NCBI RefSeq assembly: GCF_035930445.1
Contig: NZ_CP142394.1
Coordinates: 777,501-841,500 of the forward strand
Source of the DNA: Sphingopyxis chilensis
GTDB lineage: Bacteria; Pseudomonadota; Alphaproteobacteria; Sphingomonadales; Sphingomonadaceae
DNA length: 64,000 nucleotides
Direction: 5' to 3'
Part shown: positions 1 through 8,548 of the stretch, piece by piece
Position numbering within the stretch: the stretch's first letter is position 1
How the letters are laid out: every line of letters starts with the position of its first letter
Position numbers and translations under genes: made by a program
Notes under the pieces: model-generated
What the model was told of the DNA's origin: nothing
Databases searched by the model: none
The model's input: the letters and a program-made list of their open reading frames with translations, nothing else

Positions 1-131
1 GCGATCAGGTCGCGCTGCCGCGCGCCGACGTCGGCGACCTGGTTGCGATCTTTCAGGCGGGCGCCTACGGTGCAAGCGCGAGCCCTGCGGCGTTCCTGGG
101 ACAGGGGCCAGCGCGCGAAATGCTCGTCTGA
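1..131 (+). CDS. PLP-dependent decarboxylase, exosortase-A associated (C-terminal end)
   Basis: The window opens inside a reading frame (codons from base 3) that ends with TGA at 129-131. The last 42 residues include the segment ALPRADVGDLVAIFQAGAYG, typical of the C-terminus of fold-III PLP decarboxylases of the ornithine/diaminopimelate decarboxylase type, in which GDLVAIFQAGAYG lines the dimer active site. XrtA loci commonly carry such a decarboxylase at their upstream edge, and here the next gene is the XrtA-type export lipoprotein, so the exosortase-associated version is inferred from context. The N-terminal PLP-lysine domain lies outside the window and cannot be checked. Confidence 0.7.
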   Translation, partial: DQVALPRADVGDLVAIFQAGAYGASASPAAFLGQGPAREMLV

Positions 132-142
132 TCGGGCTCGAC

Positions 143-161
143 CTGTTCCCTATCGGGACAG
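143..161. other. Small hairpin in the intergenic region 132-303
   Basis: A 7-bp imperfect stem (CTGTTCC paired with GGGACAG) lies just after the decarboxylase stop. No T-run follows, so it is not a convincing rho-independent terminator. The remaining ~140 bp before the export lipoprotein probably carry its promoter, but I cannot pick convincing -35/-10 boxes. Confidence 0.3.
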
Positions 162-303
162 TTCCGCGATGTTGCGGTCCAGACTTATGTCAATACTAAC
201 ATTATGTTCACCCTTTTCGAGCAATGGCGGACACTGACGATATGGCTGTCGCCGCGTAAGTTCTGGACCGCGGTTCCCCCGGCGGCTCGAAAGGTTGATG
301 ATT

Positions 304-957
304 ATGGCTTCGTTCCCCTCGCTTCGCATCGCGCGCGCCGCGCTCGTATCGGGCATCGCCGCGACGGCGCTCACCGGCTGCATGGGCGCGGGCAACGCGC
401 CGCAACTCCCCAGCGCGAACTTCGTCGCGAACCAGGAGGGGCCGGGCGAGGAATATATCATCGGCCCGCTCGACGAACTCCAGATCTTCGTGTGGCGCAA
501 CCCCGAACTCGGCGGCAAGGTGCAGGTGCGTCCTGACGGTCGCATCACGACGCCGCTGATCACCGACATGCCCGCGGTGGGGAAAACCCCCACGATGCTC
601 CAACAGGACATCAAGCTCCAGCTCAGCCAATATATCACCGATCCGATCGTCAGCGTGATCGTCACCACCTTCAACAGCACCTTCTCGCAGCAGGTGCGCG
701 TGGTCGGCGCGACCGAGAAACCGGCGTCGATCCCCTTTCGTGCCAACATGACCGTGCTCGACGCAATGATTGCAGTCGGCGGGCTGGGCGAATATGCCGC
801 TGGGAACAAGGCGCGACTCGTCCGTTTCGACAAGGGCAGTGGGAAGCAGCAGGAATTTGCCCTGCGGCTTAATGACCTGATCAAGCGCGGCGATATCAAG
901 GCGAACGTGCGGCTGCAGCCCGGCGATGTGATCATCATCCCCGAAAGCATGTTCTGA
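304..957 (+). CDS. Polysaccharide export lipoprotein, XrtA-associated (Wza-like)
   Basis: The protein is predicted to be an outer-membrane lipoprotein of the polysaccharide biosynthesis/export family that forms the exit pore for an exopolysaccharide. The N-terminus is a lipoprotein signal with lipobox LTGC (MASFPSLRIARAALVSG followed by IAATALTGCMG). The sequence EYIIGPLDELQIFVWRNPEL, then RPDGRITTPLI, is the classic poly-export (PES) motif, followed by SLBB-type beta segments (VRVVGATEKPASIPF; VRLQPGDVIIIPESMF). ATG at 304 is preferred over ATG 298 because the AAAGG at 290-294 is better spaced from it. The gene is 217 aa, short as usual for XrtA export proteins, and is followed 48 bp later by the chain-length gene. 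Confidence 0.9.
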   Translation: MASFPSLRIARAALVSGIAATALTGCMGAGNAPQLPSANFVANQEGPGEEYIIGPLDELQIFVWRNPELGGKVQVRPDGRITTPLITDMPAVGKTPTMLQQDIKLQLSQYITDPIVSVIVTTFNSTFSQQVRVVGATEKPASIPFRANMTVLDAMIAVGGLGEYAAGNKARLVRFDKGSGKQQEFALRLNDLIKRGDIKANVRLQPGDVIIIPESMF

Positions 958-1005
958 TATCGACCGGCGGCCACCCACTCATGTCCCAAGGATAGATTTC
1001 GAGCG

Positions 1006-2535
1006 ATGAACAGCCTCTATGATGAATTCCGGGTAGCAGTGCACAGCGTCTGGACGCGCCGCTGGCTGGTGCTGGCGGTCGCGTGGGGCATTTGCATCCT
1101 CGGTTGGCTCGCGATCGCGTCGATTCCGAACCGTTACGACAGCCGCGCGCGCCTGCTCGTCGACATCAACCAGATCCTGCCCGACGAAACGGGCGGCAGG
1201 GGACCGCAGATCGACCAGATTCGCGAGACGCTGACCAGCGCGCGCAACATGGAAAAGGTCGCGGCGACGACGGGGCTGCTCCCCGCGGGGGCCAATGACC
1301 GCGAAAAGGCCGGCACGGTTGCGATGCTGCAAAAGAATATCAAGGTCGTTCCGCAGCAGGACAATATCTTCGAAATCACCTCGAGCATCGCGGTCGGCAG
1401 CCTGTCCGATGCCGACAACGCAAAGCTGGCGTCGGGCGTGCTCGACAGCCTGATTACCGTGTTCCGCGATGATCAGTTGCGCGGCGGCCGGATGAACGCG
1501 CGCGAAGGACTCAAATTCCTCGACGCGCAGATCGCCGACCGCGAAAAGGCGCTGCGCGAAGTCGAAGCGCGGCGCGCGGCGTTCGAGGCGCAGAATATCG
1601 GGCTGATCCCCGGCGGCGCGGGATCGCCGGCGCAGCGCGTCGATGCGGCACGCGCCGAACTGAGCCAGATCGACTCGCAACTGGTGTCGGCGCAGGCGCA
1701 ACTCGCGGCCGCGAACGGCCAGCTGGCATCGACTCCGCAGTCGATTCCCGGCGCCGGCGGCGGTGTCGGCGGCGGCGTGGCGCGCCAGCAGCTTGCCGGC
1801 GCGCAGAACGAACTGTCGGCGATGCGCGCGCGCGGCCTGACCGACGCGCACCCCGATATGATCGCGATCAAGAGCCAGATCGCATCGCTCAAGGCCATCG
1901 CCGATCGCGAGGGTGCGGGTGGCGGTGGCGGCGGGATACAAAACCCCGCCTATGCCTCGCTTGCCGCGATGCGCGCCGAGCGCCAGGCGACCGTCAGCGC
2001 GCTGTCGGCACGCAAGAGCCAGCTGATGGGCGACATAGCGAAGATCACGGCGCAGCAGATCCAGAACCCGGGAATCGCCGCCGAATATGACCGGATTAAT
2101 GGCGAATATACCGCATTCAAGGCGCAATATGACAAGCTGCTCGGCCAGCGCGAGCAGGTACGGATGCGCGGCGAGGTGCAGACCGAAACCGACGCGATCA
2201 AGATCGAACTGCTCGACCCGCCCTCGAAGCCGACGAGCCCCGCCGCGCCCAACCGGCCGCTCTTCCTGACGCTGGTGCTGCTCGCGGGTGTCGGCGGTGG
2301 CATCGGCGCCGCCTTCGGCCTCGGCCAGGTGCGGACAAGCTATGCGACCGCGGCGAAGCTCGAACGCGCGAGCGGACTGCCGGTGATCGGTTCGATCACC
2401 GAGGTGGTGACGCCCGAACGTCATGTCGAACGGCGCAAGAAGCTCGTCTGGCTGGCAAGCGGCGGCGCCGCGCTGGTCGGGCTCTATGCCTTGTTGCTGG
2501 TCGCCGAATTCATCCAGCGCGGCATGGTTGCGTGA
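1006..2535 (+). CDS. Chain-length determinant protein, XrtA system (Wzz/GNVR family)
   Basis: The 509-residue product is an inner-membrane polysaccharide co-polymerase controlling chain length. A first membrane segment lies at about residues 22-40 (LVLAVAWGICILGWLAIASI), followed by a large periplasmic coiled-coil region rich in Ala/Glu/Arg with Gly-rich loops, then a GNVR-like segment near the second membrane helix (SKPTSPAAPNRPLFLTLVLL). A third hydrophobic stretch near the C-terminus (WLASGGAALVGLYALLLVAE) is typical of the exosortase-associated subfamily. The cytoplasmic kinase is encoded separately by the next gene. AAGGA lies upstream of the ATG. Confidence 0.9.
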   Translation: MNSLYDEFRVAVHSVWTRRWLVLAVAWGICILGWLAIASIPNRYDSRARLLVDINQILPDETGGRGPQIDQIRETLTSARNMEKVAATTGLLPAGANDREKAGTVAMLQKNIKVVPQQDNIFEITSSIAVGSLSDADNAKLASGVLDSLITVFRDDQLRGGRMNAREGLKFLDAQIADREKALREVEARRAAFEAQNIGLIPGGAGSPAQRVDAARAELSQIDSQLVSAQAQLAAANGQLASTPQSIPGAGGGVGGGVARQQLAGAQNELSAMRARGLTDAHPDMIAIKSQIASLKAIADREGAGGGGGGIQNPAYASLAAMRAERQATVSALSARKSQLMGDIAKITAQQIQNPGIAAEYDRINGEYTAFKAQYDKLLGQREQVRMRGEVQTETDAIKIELLDPPSKPTSPAAPNRPLFLTLVLLAGVGGGIGAAFGLGQVRTSYATAAKLERASGLPVIGSITEVVTPERHVERRKKLVWLASGGAALVGLYALLLVAEFIQRGMVA

Positions 2536-2549
2536 CGGGGGACGATGAC

Positions 2550-3572
2550 ATGAACGATCAACGCAAAGTCAAACGCCCGCCCTCGCTGCTCGAACGCGCC
2601 GCCGATATGTTCGGACTCGATCCCGCCGCCAACGCGCCGACGATCGATGTGTCGAACCTGCCGCCCGAACCCGAGAAAAAGGCAAAGAAGGCGAAGGCCG
2701 AACCCGCCGCCGAGACGCCGCAGCCCGAAATCCTGGAGCCGTCCGTCGAGGCCGCGCCGGCCGTCGACCCGGCGCCCGCGTCGAAGCCCTCTCCGCGCAA
2801 GGATGTCGCAAAGGCGGCGCCCGCCGTCGTCCCGACGCGGCAGGGAACAATCGACCGCGAGCGGCTTGCGTCGCGAGGCATGATCGTGCCCGGCACGCCG
2901 GTCACCGGCATCGCCGAAGAATATCGCATCGTGAAGCGCGAGTTGATCCGCAATTTCGGTGGCGTCGGCAACCGCCCGATCCTGCCGCGCGGCCACCGCG
3001 TGCTGATCGCGTCGGCGAACCCCGGCGAGGGAAAGACCTTCTCGGCGGTGAACCTCGCCCTGAGCCTCGCGGTCGAGGCCGATCACGACGTGCTGCTGAT
3101 CGACGCGGACATCGCCAAGCCCAGCGTGATCGACGCGCTGGGGCTCGAAGATGGTCCGGGCCTGATGGACGCGCTTGCCGATCCGCACCTGCCGCTGGGC
3201 GATTGCCTGATCCAGACCGACATCGCGGGGTTGAAGGTCATGCCCGCCGGCACGCAACACATGCACGACACCGAGCTGCTCGCCTCGGCGCGCACCGAAG
3301 CCCTGCTGGCGCGGCTCGAACAGGGCGCGCCCGGCCGCATTCTCATCCTCGATTCGCCGCCGGTGCTTGCCGCGTCGCCCGCCGCTGTGCTCGCGGGACA
3401 CGTCGGCCAGACGATCATGGTCGTGCGCGCCGACGAAACGCTCGAGTCCTCGTTGCGCGATGCGATCGGGCTGATGGGCGCCTGCCCGCATATCCAGTTG
3501 CTGCTCAACGGCGTGAAATATTCGCCGGGCGGACGCCGCTTCGGCACCTATTATGGTCAGGGAGGCGCGTGA
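2550..3572 (+). CDS. XrtA-associated tyrosine autokinase (CpsD/CapB type)
   Basis: This 340-residue cytoplasmic BY-kinase works with the preceding chain-length protein. Residues ~30-100 form a Pro/Ala/Lys-rich linker. The kinase domain carries Walker A ASANPGEGKT (about 154-163), Walker A' LLIDADIAKP (about 182-191) and a Walker B-like ILILDSPP. The C-terminal tail ends GTYYGQGGA with two tyrosines, a short version of the autophosphorylated Tyr cluster. ATG 2550 is preferred because GGGGGA sits 7-8 bases upstream; GTG at 2532 overlapping the previous stop is the alternative. Its stop overlaps the next start (TGATG). Confidence 0.9.
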   Translation: MNDQRKVKRPPSLLERAADMFGLDPAANAPTIDVSNLPPEPEKKAKKAKAEPAAETPQPEILEPSVEAAPAVDPAPASKPSPRKDVAKAAPAVVPTRQGTIDRERLASRGMIVPGTPVTGIAEEYRIVKRELIRNFGGVGNRPILPRGHRVLIASANPGEGKTFSAVNLALSLAVEADHDVLLIDADIAKPSVIDALGLEDGPGLMDALADPHLPLGDCLIQTDIAGLKVMPAGTQHMHDTELLASARTEALLARLEQGAPGRILILDSPPVLAASPAAVLAGHVGQTIMVVRADETLESSLRDAIGLMGACPHIQLLLNGVKYSPGGRRFGTYYGQGGA

Positions 3573-5284
3573 TGCGCACCGCGACCGGTACGCGTCATGT
3601 CGCGACGCTGGCGGCGCTTCTGCTCGCCGGGACCGCGACGGGTGCGCATGCCCAATTTTCTGGCGACCCGGGTTCGGGCGCCGGTGAAGCGCCAACCGGC
3701 GCGCCCGCGGCCGAGCCGGGCCGCGCGGAGAGCCGGGCCGAAGGCCGCCGGGCCCAGCGCCAGGTCGATGTCAGCCCCTATCTGGAGGTTGGGCAGGTTT
3801 TGACCGCCGATCTCAAAAATGGCGGCGATGTCCTCACTTACACGACCGTCGCCGCGGGCATCGATGCCGCGATCGTGACGCGCCGCGCCGAACTCGCCGC
3901 GACGTTGCGTTACGAGCATCGCTTCGGCTGGAACGGCGATCTTGGTGATTCGGATACGATCAGCGGCCTCGCACGCGGCCGGATCGAGGTCGCGCGCGGC
4001 CTCAACCTCGAGGGTGGCGCGCTCGCCACGCGCACGCGGGCCGACGGGCAGGGTGCCGACAGCGGGCTGTTCATCGGCGACGCCAGCAATGTCGCCAACC
4101 TCTATTCGGTTTACGCCGGCCCAACCCTGGCCCGGCGGATCGGCGGGCTCGACTTCGGCGCCGGCTATCGCTTCGGCTATACCAAGGTCGATATCGACGA
4201 GCCCGCGATCCTCTCGCCCGATACCCAGCCGCAGGATGTTTTCGACAGCTCGACCAACCATGTCGCCTGGGCCAGCCTCGGCGCGCGTCCCGGCGACCTG
4301 CCGTTCGGATGGCAGGTGTCGGGCGGCTATGAGCGCGAGGATGCGAGCCAGCTCGACCAGCGCTACGAGGGCAAATATGCCCGCGCCGACATCACGGTGC
4401 CCGTCGGGCCGACCGTCGCGCTACTCGGCGGCGTCGGTTACGAGGATATCGAGATCGGTCAGCGCGACCCCGTGCTCGACGCGAATGGCGTGCCGGTGCG
4501 CGATGAGAGCGGCCGCTTCGTCACCGACAAATCGACCCCGCGCCGCCTGTCGTTCGACACCGACGGGCTGATCTGGGATGCGGGAGTGATGTGGCGGCCG
4601 AGCCGCCGCACCTCACTGACCGCCCGCGTCGGCCGCCGCTATGGCGATACCATCTATACCGGCAGTTTCGCCTATCGCGCCGATCATGCGACGACGATCC
4701 AGGTCGGCGTCTATGACGGGCTGTCCAGCCTCGGCCGCGGCCTGTCGGGCGGGCTTGCCGCGCTGCCGACGCAGTTCGACCCGACGCGCAACCCGATCGG
4801 CGGCAATATCAACCCGTGCGTGTTCGGCGGGCAGGGCGGCGGTTGCCTCAACAACCAGCTCGGCAACGCGACATCGGCGCAATATCGCAGCCGCGGCGTC
4901 CAGGCGACGCTGTCGTCGCGCTTCTCGGGCTGGGCCTATGGCGTCGGCGTCGGTTACGACCAGCGCAAGCTGCTCGCGCCGCAGCTGTCGCCGATCGCCA
5001 GCCTCGACGGGATCAAGGACGAAAGCTGGTATCTGTTCGTCTCGGCGGGGCGCCAGCTTGACGCCGACTCCGACCTCAGCCTGTCGGGCTATGTCAATTA
5101 TTTCGACAATGGCGCGCCGGGCGCGAGCGACGTCCAGTCGGCCGGGCTCTCGGCCGCCTATTCGCGGCGCTTCTGGCGCGGCCTGACCGGGACGGCGGCG
5201 GCAAGCCTCAACGCCTTCGATCAGGAAGGCTTCAACAGCCAGCTAATCGGTTCAGCTTTGGTGGGACTGCGTTACAACTTCTGA
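3572..5284 (+). CDS. Outer-membrane beta-barrel protein, XrtA/PEP-CTERM associated
   Basis: The 570-residue protein has a Sec signal peptide with a likely cleavage after AHA (residue 27), then alternating amphipathic strands and a C-terminal aromatic residue (SALVGLRYNF), as in outer-membrane barrels. It matches the long beta-barrel proteins conserved in XrtA exopolysaccharide loci, whose exact function is not established; secretion or assembly of the polymer is plausible. The ATG at 3572 overlaps the kinase stop (TGATG) and follows GGGAGGCG. An open frame extends upstream to about 3203, but that part is antiphase to the kinase and is not coding. Confidence 0.85.
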   Translation: MRTATGTRHVATLAALLLAGTATGAHAQFSGDPGSGAGEAPTGAPAAEPGRAESRAEGRRAQRQVDVSPYLEVGQVLTADLKNGGDVLTYTTVAAGIDAAIVTRRAELAATLRYEHRFGWNGDLGDSDTISGLARGRIEVARGLNLEGGALATRTRADGQGADSGLFIGDASNVANLYSVYAGPTLARRIGGLDFGAGYRFGYTKVDIDEPAILSPDTQPQDVFDSSTNHVAWASLGARPGDLPFGWQVSGGYEREDASQLDQRYEGKYARADITVPVGPTVALLGGVGYEDIEIGQRDPVLDANGVPVRDESGRFVTDKSTPRRLSFDTDGLIWDAGVMWRPSRRTSLTARVGRRYGDTIYTGSFAYRADHATTIQVGVYDGLSSLGRGLSGGLAALPTQFDPTRNPIGGNINPCVFGGQGGGCLNNQLGNATSAQYRSRGVQATLSSRFSGWAYGVGVGYDQRKLLAPQLSPIASLDGIKDESWYLFVSAGRQLDADSDLSLSGYVNYFDNGAPGASDVQSAGLSAAYSRRFWRGLTGTAAASLNAFDQEGFNSQLIGSALVGLRYNF

Positions 5285-5306
5285 CCAGGCAACGGGAATT
5301 TTTGCG

Positions 5307-6578
5307 ATGTACGATCAATTCTACGGTTTCACCGGACGTCCGTTCCAGCTGACGCCAGACCCGCATTTCTATTTCGAAAGCGGCACGCACCGCAAGGCGA
5401 TGTCCTACCTCGGCTATGGCCTCGCGCAGGGTGAAGGCTTCATCGTGATCACCGGCGACGTCGGCGCCGGCAAGACGACGCTCGTCGGTCACCTCATGAA
5501 CACGATCGACCCCAATCGCCTGACGGCGGTCAAGCTGGTGTCGACGCAGGTCGAGGGCGACGACCTCCTCCGCCTCGTCGCCGAACAGTTCGGCATCGAG
5601 TGGGAAGGGCAGAGCAAGGCCGAACTCCTGCGTTCGATGGAACAATATCTGCGCGAACAGGCACGCGCGGGGAAACGCACGCTGCTGATCGTCGACGAGG
5701 GGCAGAATCTTGCGATCTCGGCGCTCGAAGAGCTGCGGATGCTGTCGAACTTCCAGCTCGGCGGCCACTCGTTGCTCCAGATCTTCCTGCTCGGCCAGCC
5801 CGAATTCCGCCAGACGCTTTTTCACTCGCCGACGCTCGAACAGCTGCGCCAGCGCGTGATCGCGACGCACCACCTCGACCCGATGGAGCCCGAGGAGGTT
5901 GAACCCTATATCCTCCACCGCCTCGGCAAGGTCGGGTGGACGGGCAACCCCAGCTTCAGCCCCGACGCGTTCGAGGAAATCTTCGACTACAGCGAAGGCG
6001 TGCCGCGCAAATTGAACGTGCTGGTCAGCCGCCTGCTGCTGTACGGCGCGGTCGAGCAGATGAACCGCATCACCGCGCAGAATGTGCGCTCGGTCGTCGC
6101 CGAGATCGAGGCCGATCGTGGCATCGACGCTTCGACGCTGGCGCCGCTGCCGGTCGAAGACGTCGTCGCGGCCGCAGCGACGGCTGTCGCGCCGACCCCC
6201 GCGCCCTTCGCCGCGCCGGCCGCTGCGAACGAGACGCCGTCCGAATGGCCGGCACGCGCTGCGGAACCCGACGACAATGGTCCGGCTCCTTTCGCGGCCC
6301 CGGTCGAACCGGCGCAGGTCATCACCCTGACCCCGCCTGCCGCCGCAGCGGATGCGCCCGACCCGACGCCCGCCGCGACCGAGGCGCCGCCGCCCGCCGC
6401 GCCGGCGATCGACCCCGAACATCTCGCGGCGCTCGAAGCGCACGTCGCATCGCTCGAGGAACGGCTTGTCGAACAGGACGCGGCGCTGCGCCGCGTGCTC
6501 GACCTGCTGATCGAATGGGTCGAACGCGATCCCGAAAACGCTCCCAACCCGGCGACGTCGCGGACCTGGGCGGCCTGA
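5307..6578 (+). CDS. XrtA-associated ATPase (ExeA/GspA-like AAA protein)
   Basis: The 423-residue protein begins MYDQFYGFTGRPFQLTPDP, the signature of the ExeA-like ATPases of PEP-CTERM/XrtA loci. Walker A is GDVGAGKTT (about 50-58) and Walker B is LLIVDEGQN (about 126-134). After about residue 275 comes a long Pro/Ala-rich linker, then a short Glu/Leu-rich coiled coil (LAALEAHVASLEERLVEQ). It probably energises or organises the export machinery at the inner membrane. It follows the barrel gene by 22 bp in the same operon. Confidence 0.9.
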   Translation: MYDQFYGFTGRPFQLTPDPHFYFESGTHRKAMSYLGYGLAQGEGFIVITGDVGAGKTTLVGHLMNTIDPNRLTAVKLVSTQVEGDDLLRLVAEQFGIEWEGQSKAELLRSMEQYLREQARAGKRTLLIVDEGQNLAISALEELRMLSNFQLGGHSLLQIFLLGQPEFRQTLFHSPTLEQLRQRVIATHHLDPMEPEEVEPYILHRLGKVGWTGNPSFSPDAFEEIFDYSEGVPRKLNVLVSRLLLYGAVEQMNRITAQNVRSVVAEIEADRGIDASTLAPLPVEDVVAAAATAVAPTPAPFAAPAAANETPSEWPARAAEPDDNGPAPFAAPVEPAQVITLTPPAAAADAPDPTPAATEAPPPAAPAIDPEHLAALEAHVASLEERLVEQDAALRRVLDLLIEWVERDPENAPNPATSRTWAA

Positions 6579-6623
6579 CAATCTGGCCGAAATCGGCTAT
6601 CCCGCTGATGAAGGTGAGGGAAA

Positions 6624-7484
6624 ATGCAGAACGGCCTGTCGGTCGATGTCGAGGACTGGTTCCAGGTCGGCGCCTTTGAGCGCACGATCGACCGCGCCGA
6701 CTGGCCGACGCTCGAATGCCGCGTCGAGGCGAATTGCGACGCGGTGCTGCGGATTTTCGCCGATGCGGGCGCGACAGGCACCTTCTTCACCCTCGGTTGG
6801 GTAGCAGAACGCTATCCCGCGCTGATCAAGCGTATCGTCGCGGCGGGGCACGAACTCGCCAGCCACGGTTATGATCACAAGCGCGTCTTCACCATGACCG
6901 CTGACGAATTCGCCGCCGATCTCAGGAAGACGCGCGCGATCCTGGAGGACCTCGGTGGCGTGGCCGTGCGCGGCTATCGTGCGCCGAGCTTCTCGGTCGA
7001 TACGCGCACGCCCTGGGCGCATATGGTGCTCGCCGAACAAGGCTATGCCTATTCGAGCAGCGTCGCGCCGGTGGTCCACGACCATTATGGCTGGCCCGCC
7101 AGCCCGCGCCACGCGTGGCGGCCGGTCGCGGGCAGCGACCTCGTCGAATGGCCCGTCACGACCGCGCGCTTTGCGGGACGAACCTTGGCGGCAGGCGGCG
7201 GCGGTTTCATGCGCCTGCTTCCCTATGGCTTCACGCGCTGGGCGATCGCGCGGATGAATGAAGAGGGACATCCGGCGATCCTCTATTTCCATCCGTGGGA
7301 AATCGACCCAGGCCAACCGCGCGTCGCGGGCGCGCCGATCAAATCGAAGATCCGCCATTACAGCGGCTTGTCGGCGATGGCTGGCAAGCTGAAGAAACTG
7401 CTCGCGGATTTCGAATGGACGCGCGCCGACGCGTTGCTCCCCGCGCAGCAGCAGCGCGCCCAGCCGTGGCGCGCCGCGGCGTGA
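6624..7484 (+). CDS. Polysaccharide deacetylase, XrtA-associated (NodB homology, CE4)
   Basis: The 286-residue enzyme is predicted to remove acetyl groups from the exopolysaccharide. It has the NodB signature: the catalytic/metal Asp pair in LSVDVEDWFQVGAFE, the metal-binding SHGYDH motif (ELASHGYDHKRVF), the RGYRAPSFSV segment and a late ILYFHPWEID motif supplying the final His. The start ATG follows GGTGAGGG. No signal peptide is visible, as usual for the XrtA-locus members. Its TGA overlaps the GTG start of the next gene. Confidence 0.9.
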   Translation: MQNGLSVDVEDWFQVGAFERTIDRADWPTLECRVEANCDAVLRIFADAGATGTFFTLGWVAERYPALIKRIVAAGHELASHGYDHKRVFTMTADEFAADLRKTRAILEDLGGVAVRGYRAPSFSVDTRTPWAHMVLAEQGYAYSSSVAPVVHDHYGWPASPRHAWRPVAGSDLVEWPVTTARFAGRTLAAGGGGFMRLLPYGFTRWAIARMNEEGHPAILYFHPWEIDPGQPRVAGAPIKSKIRHYSGLSAMAGKLKKLLADFEWTRADALLPAQQQRAQPWRAAA

Positions 7485-8548
7485 ATGCGCCGACGCTTGC
7501 CGTGAAGGACGGGTTTTCCGGTGCGCCGCTCTCCGACGCGGGCGAATGGGACGCTTATGTCGCCGCGCATCCGGACGCGACGCCATTCCACAGCCGCGCA
7601 TGGTGCGAGGCGATTACGAAGGCGACCGGCCATCGCTGCCACCTCGTCACCGGGCGCGATCCGAACGGCGGGCTGACCGGCATATTGCCGCTCCACCATA
7701 TTCGTTCGCCGCTGTTCGGGCAGGCGCTCGTCAGCAGCGGCTTTGCTGTCGGTGGCGGCATAATCGCAGACGGCCCCGCGGTCGCCGCGACGCTTGCCGA
7801 GGGGGCGGCGGCGATGGCGAAATCGCTCGGCGTGCCATCGGTCGAACTGCGCGGTGGCTCCTTGCCCGAAGGCGAGGGGTGGTCTTGCGAGGAAGGCGTT
7901 TATGCCGGCTTTGCGCGTAACCTCGCCGCCGATGACGATGCCGAACTTCTCGCCATCCCGCGCAAACAGCGCGCCGAGGTTCGCAAGGCGCTCGAAAGCG
8001 GGCTGACGGTGACGACGGGGCACGGCGCCGCCGAGCGCCGCGACCATTATCGCATCTATGCCACCAGCGTCCGCAACCTCGGCACACCGGTTTTTCCTAA
8101 GGCGCTTTTCGACGCCGTGCTCGACGCCTTCTGCGACGCGGCCGACATCCTGACCGTGCGCCACGAGGGGCGTCCGGTCGCGAGCGTCCTCAGCCTCTAT
8201 TGGCGCGGCACCGTCATGCCTTATTGGGGCGGCGGCACCGCCGAAGCGCGGGGGCTGCGCGCCAACGAGCTCATGTATTTCGCGCTGATGCGCCACGCGC
8301 GCGCAAAGGGCTGTACGCGCTTCGATTTCGGCCGCTCGAAACTCGGCACCGGCCCCTTTGCCTACAAGAAGAATTGGGGCTTCGAACCGCAGCCGCTCCG
8401 CTACGCCCGCTGGCTCGCGCCGGGGGAGGCGCCGCGGGACACCAATCCCAACAGCGCGCGCTATCGCCTGCAAGTCGATCTCTGGAAAAAGCTGCCGCTC
8501 TGGGCGGCGAACAGGATCGGGCCGCTGATCGCGCGCGGGCTTGGCTAA
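7481..8548 (+). CDS. FemAB-like acyltransferase, XrtA/PEP-CTERM associated
   Basis: The 355-residue protein belongs to the FemAB-like GNAT proteins found in exosortase loci. Its characteristic segments are TPFHSRAWCEAITKATGH, IPRKQRAEVRKALESGL (the FemAB helix), LYWRGTVMPYWGGGTAEARG, and FDFGRSKLGTGPFAYKKNWG near the end. Family members transfer amino-acyl or acyl groups; the substrate here is unknown, though modification of the polymer or a lipid-linked intermediate is a reasonable guess. GTG 7481 overlaps the deacetylase stop (GTGA), and the gene ends with TAATG shared with the glycosyltransferase start. The open frame upstream of 7481 shadows the deacetylase. Confidence 0.85.
   Translation: MNAPTLAVKDGFSGAPLSDAGEWDAYVAAHPDATPFHSRAWCEAITKATGHRCHLVTGRDPNGGLTGILPLHHIRSPLFGQALVSSGFAVGGGIIADGPAVAATLAEGAAAMAKSLGVPSVELRGGSLPEGEGWSCEEGVYAGFARNLAADDDAELLAIPRKQRAEVRKALESGLTVTTGHGAAERRDHYRIYATSVRNLGTPVFPKALFDAVLDAFCDAADILTVRHEGRPVASVLSLYWRGTVMPYWGGGTAEARGLRANELMYFALMRHARAKGCTRFDFGRSKLGTGPFAYKKNWGFEPQPLRYARWLAPGEAPRDTNPNSARYRLQVDLWKKLPLWAANRIGPLIARGLG

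Noticed and set aside
5232..6581. A 449-codon minus-strand frame over the ATPase gene
   Set aside because: It shadows a protein with clear Walker motifs.
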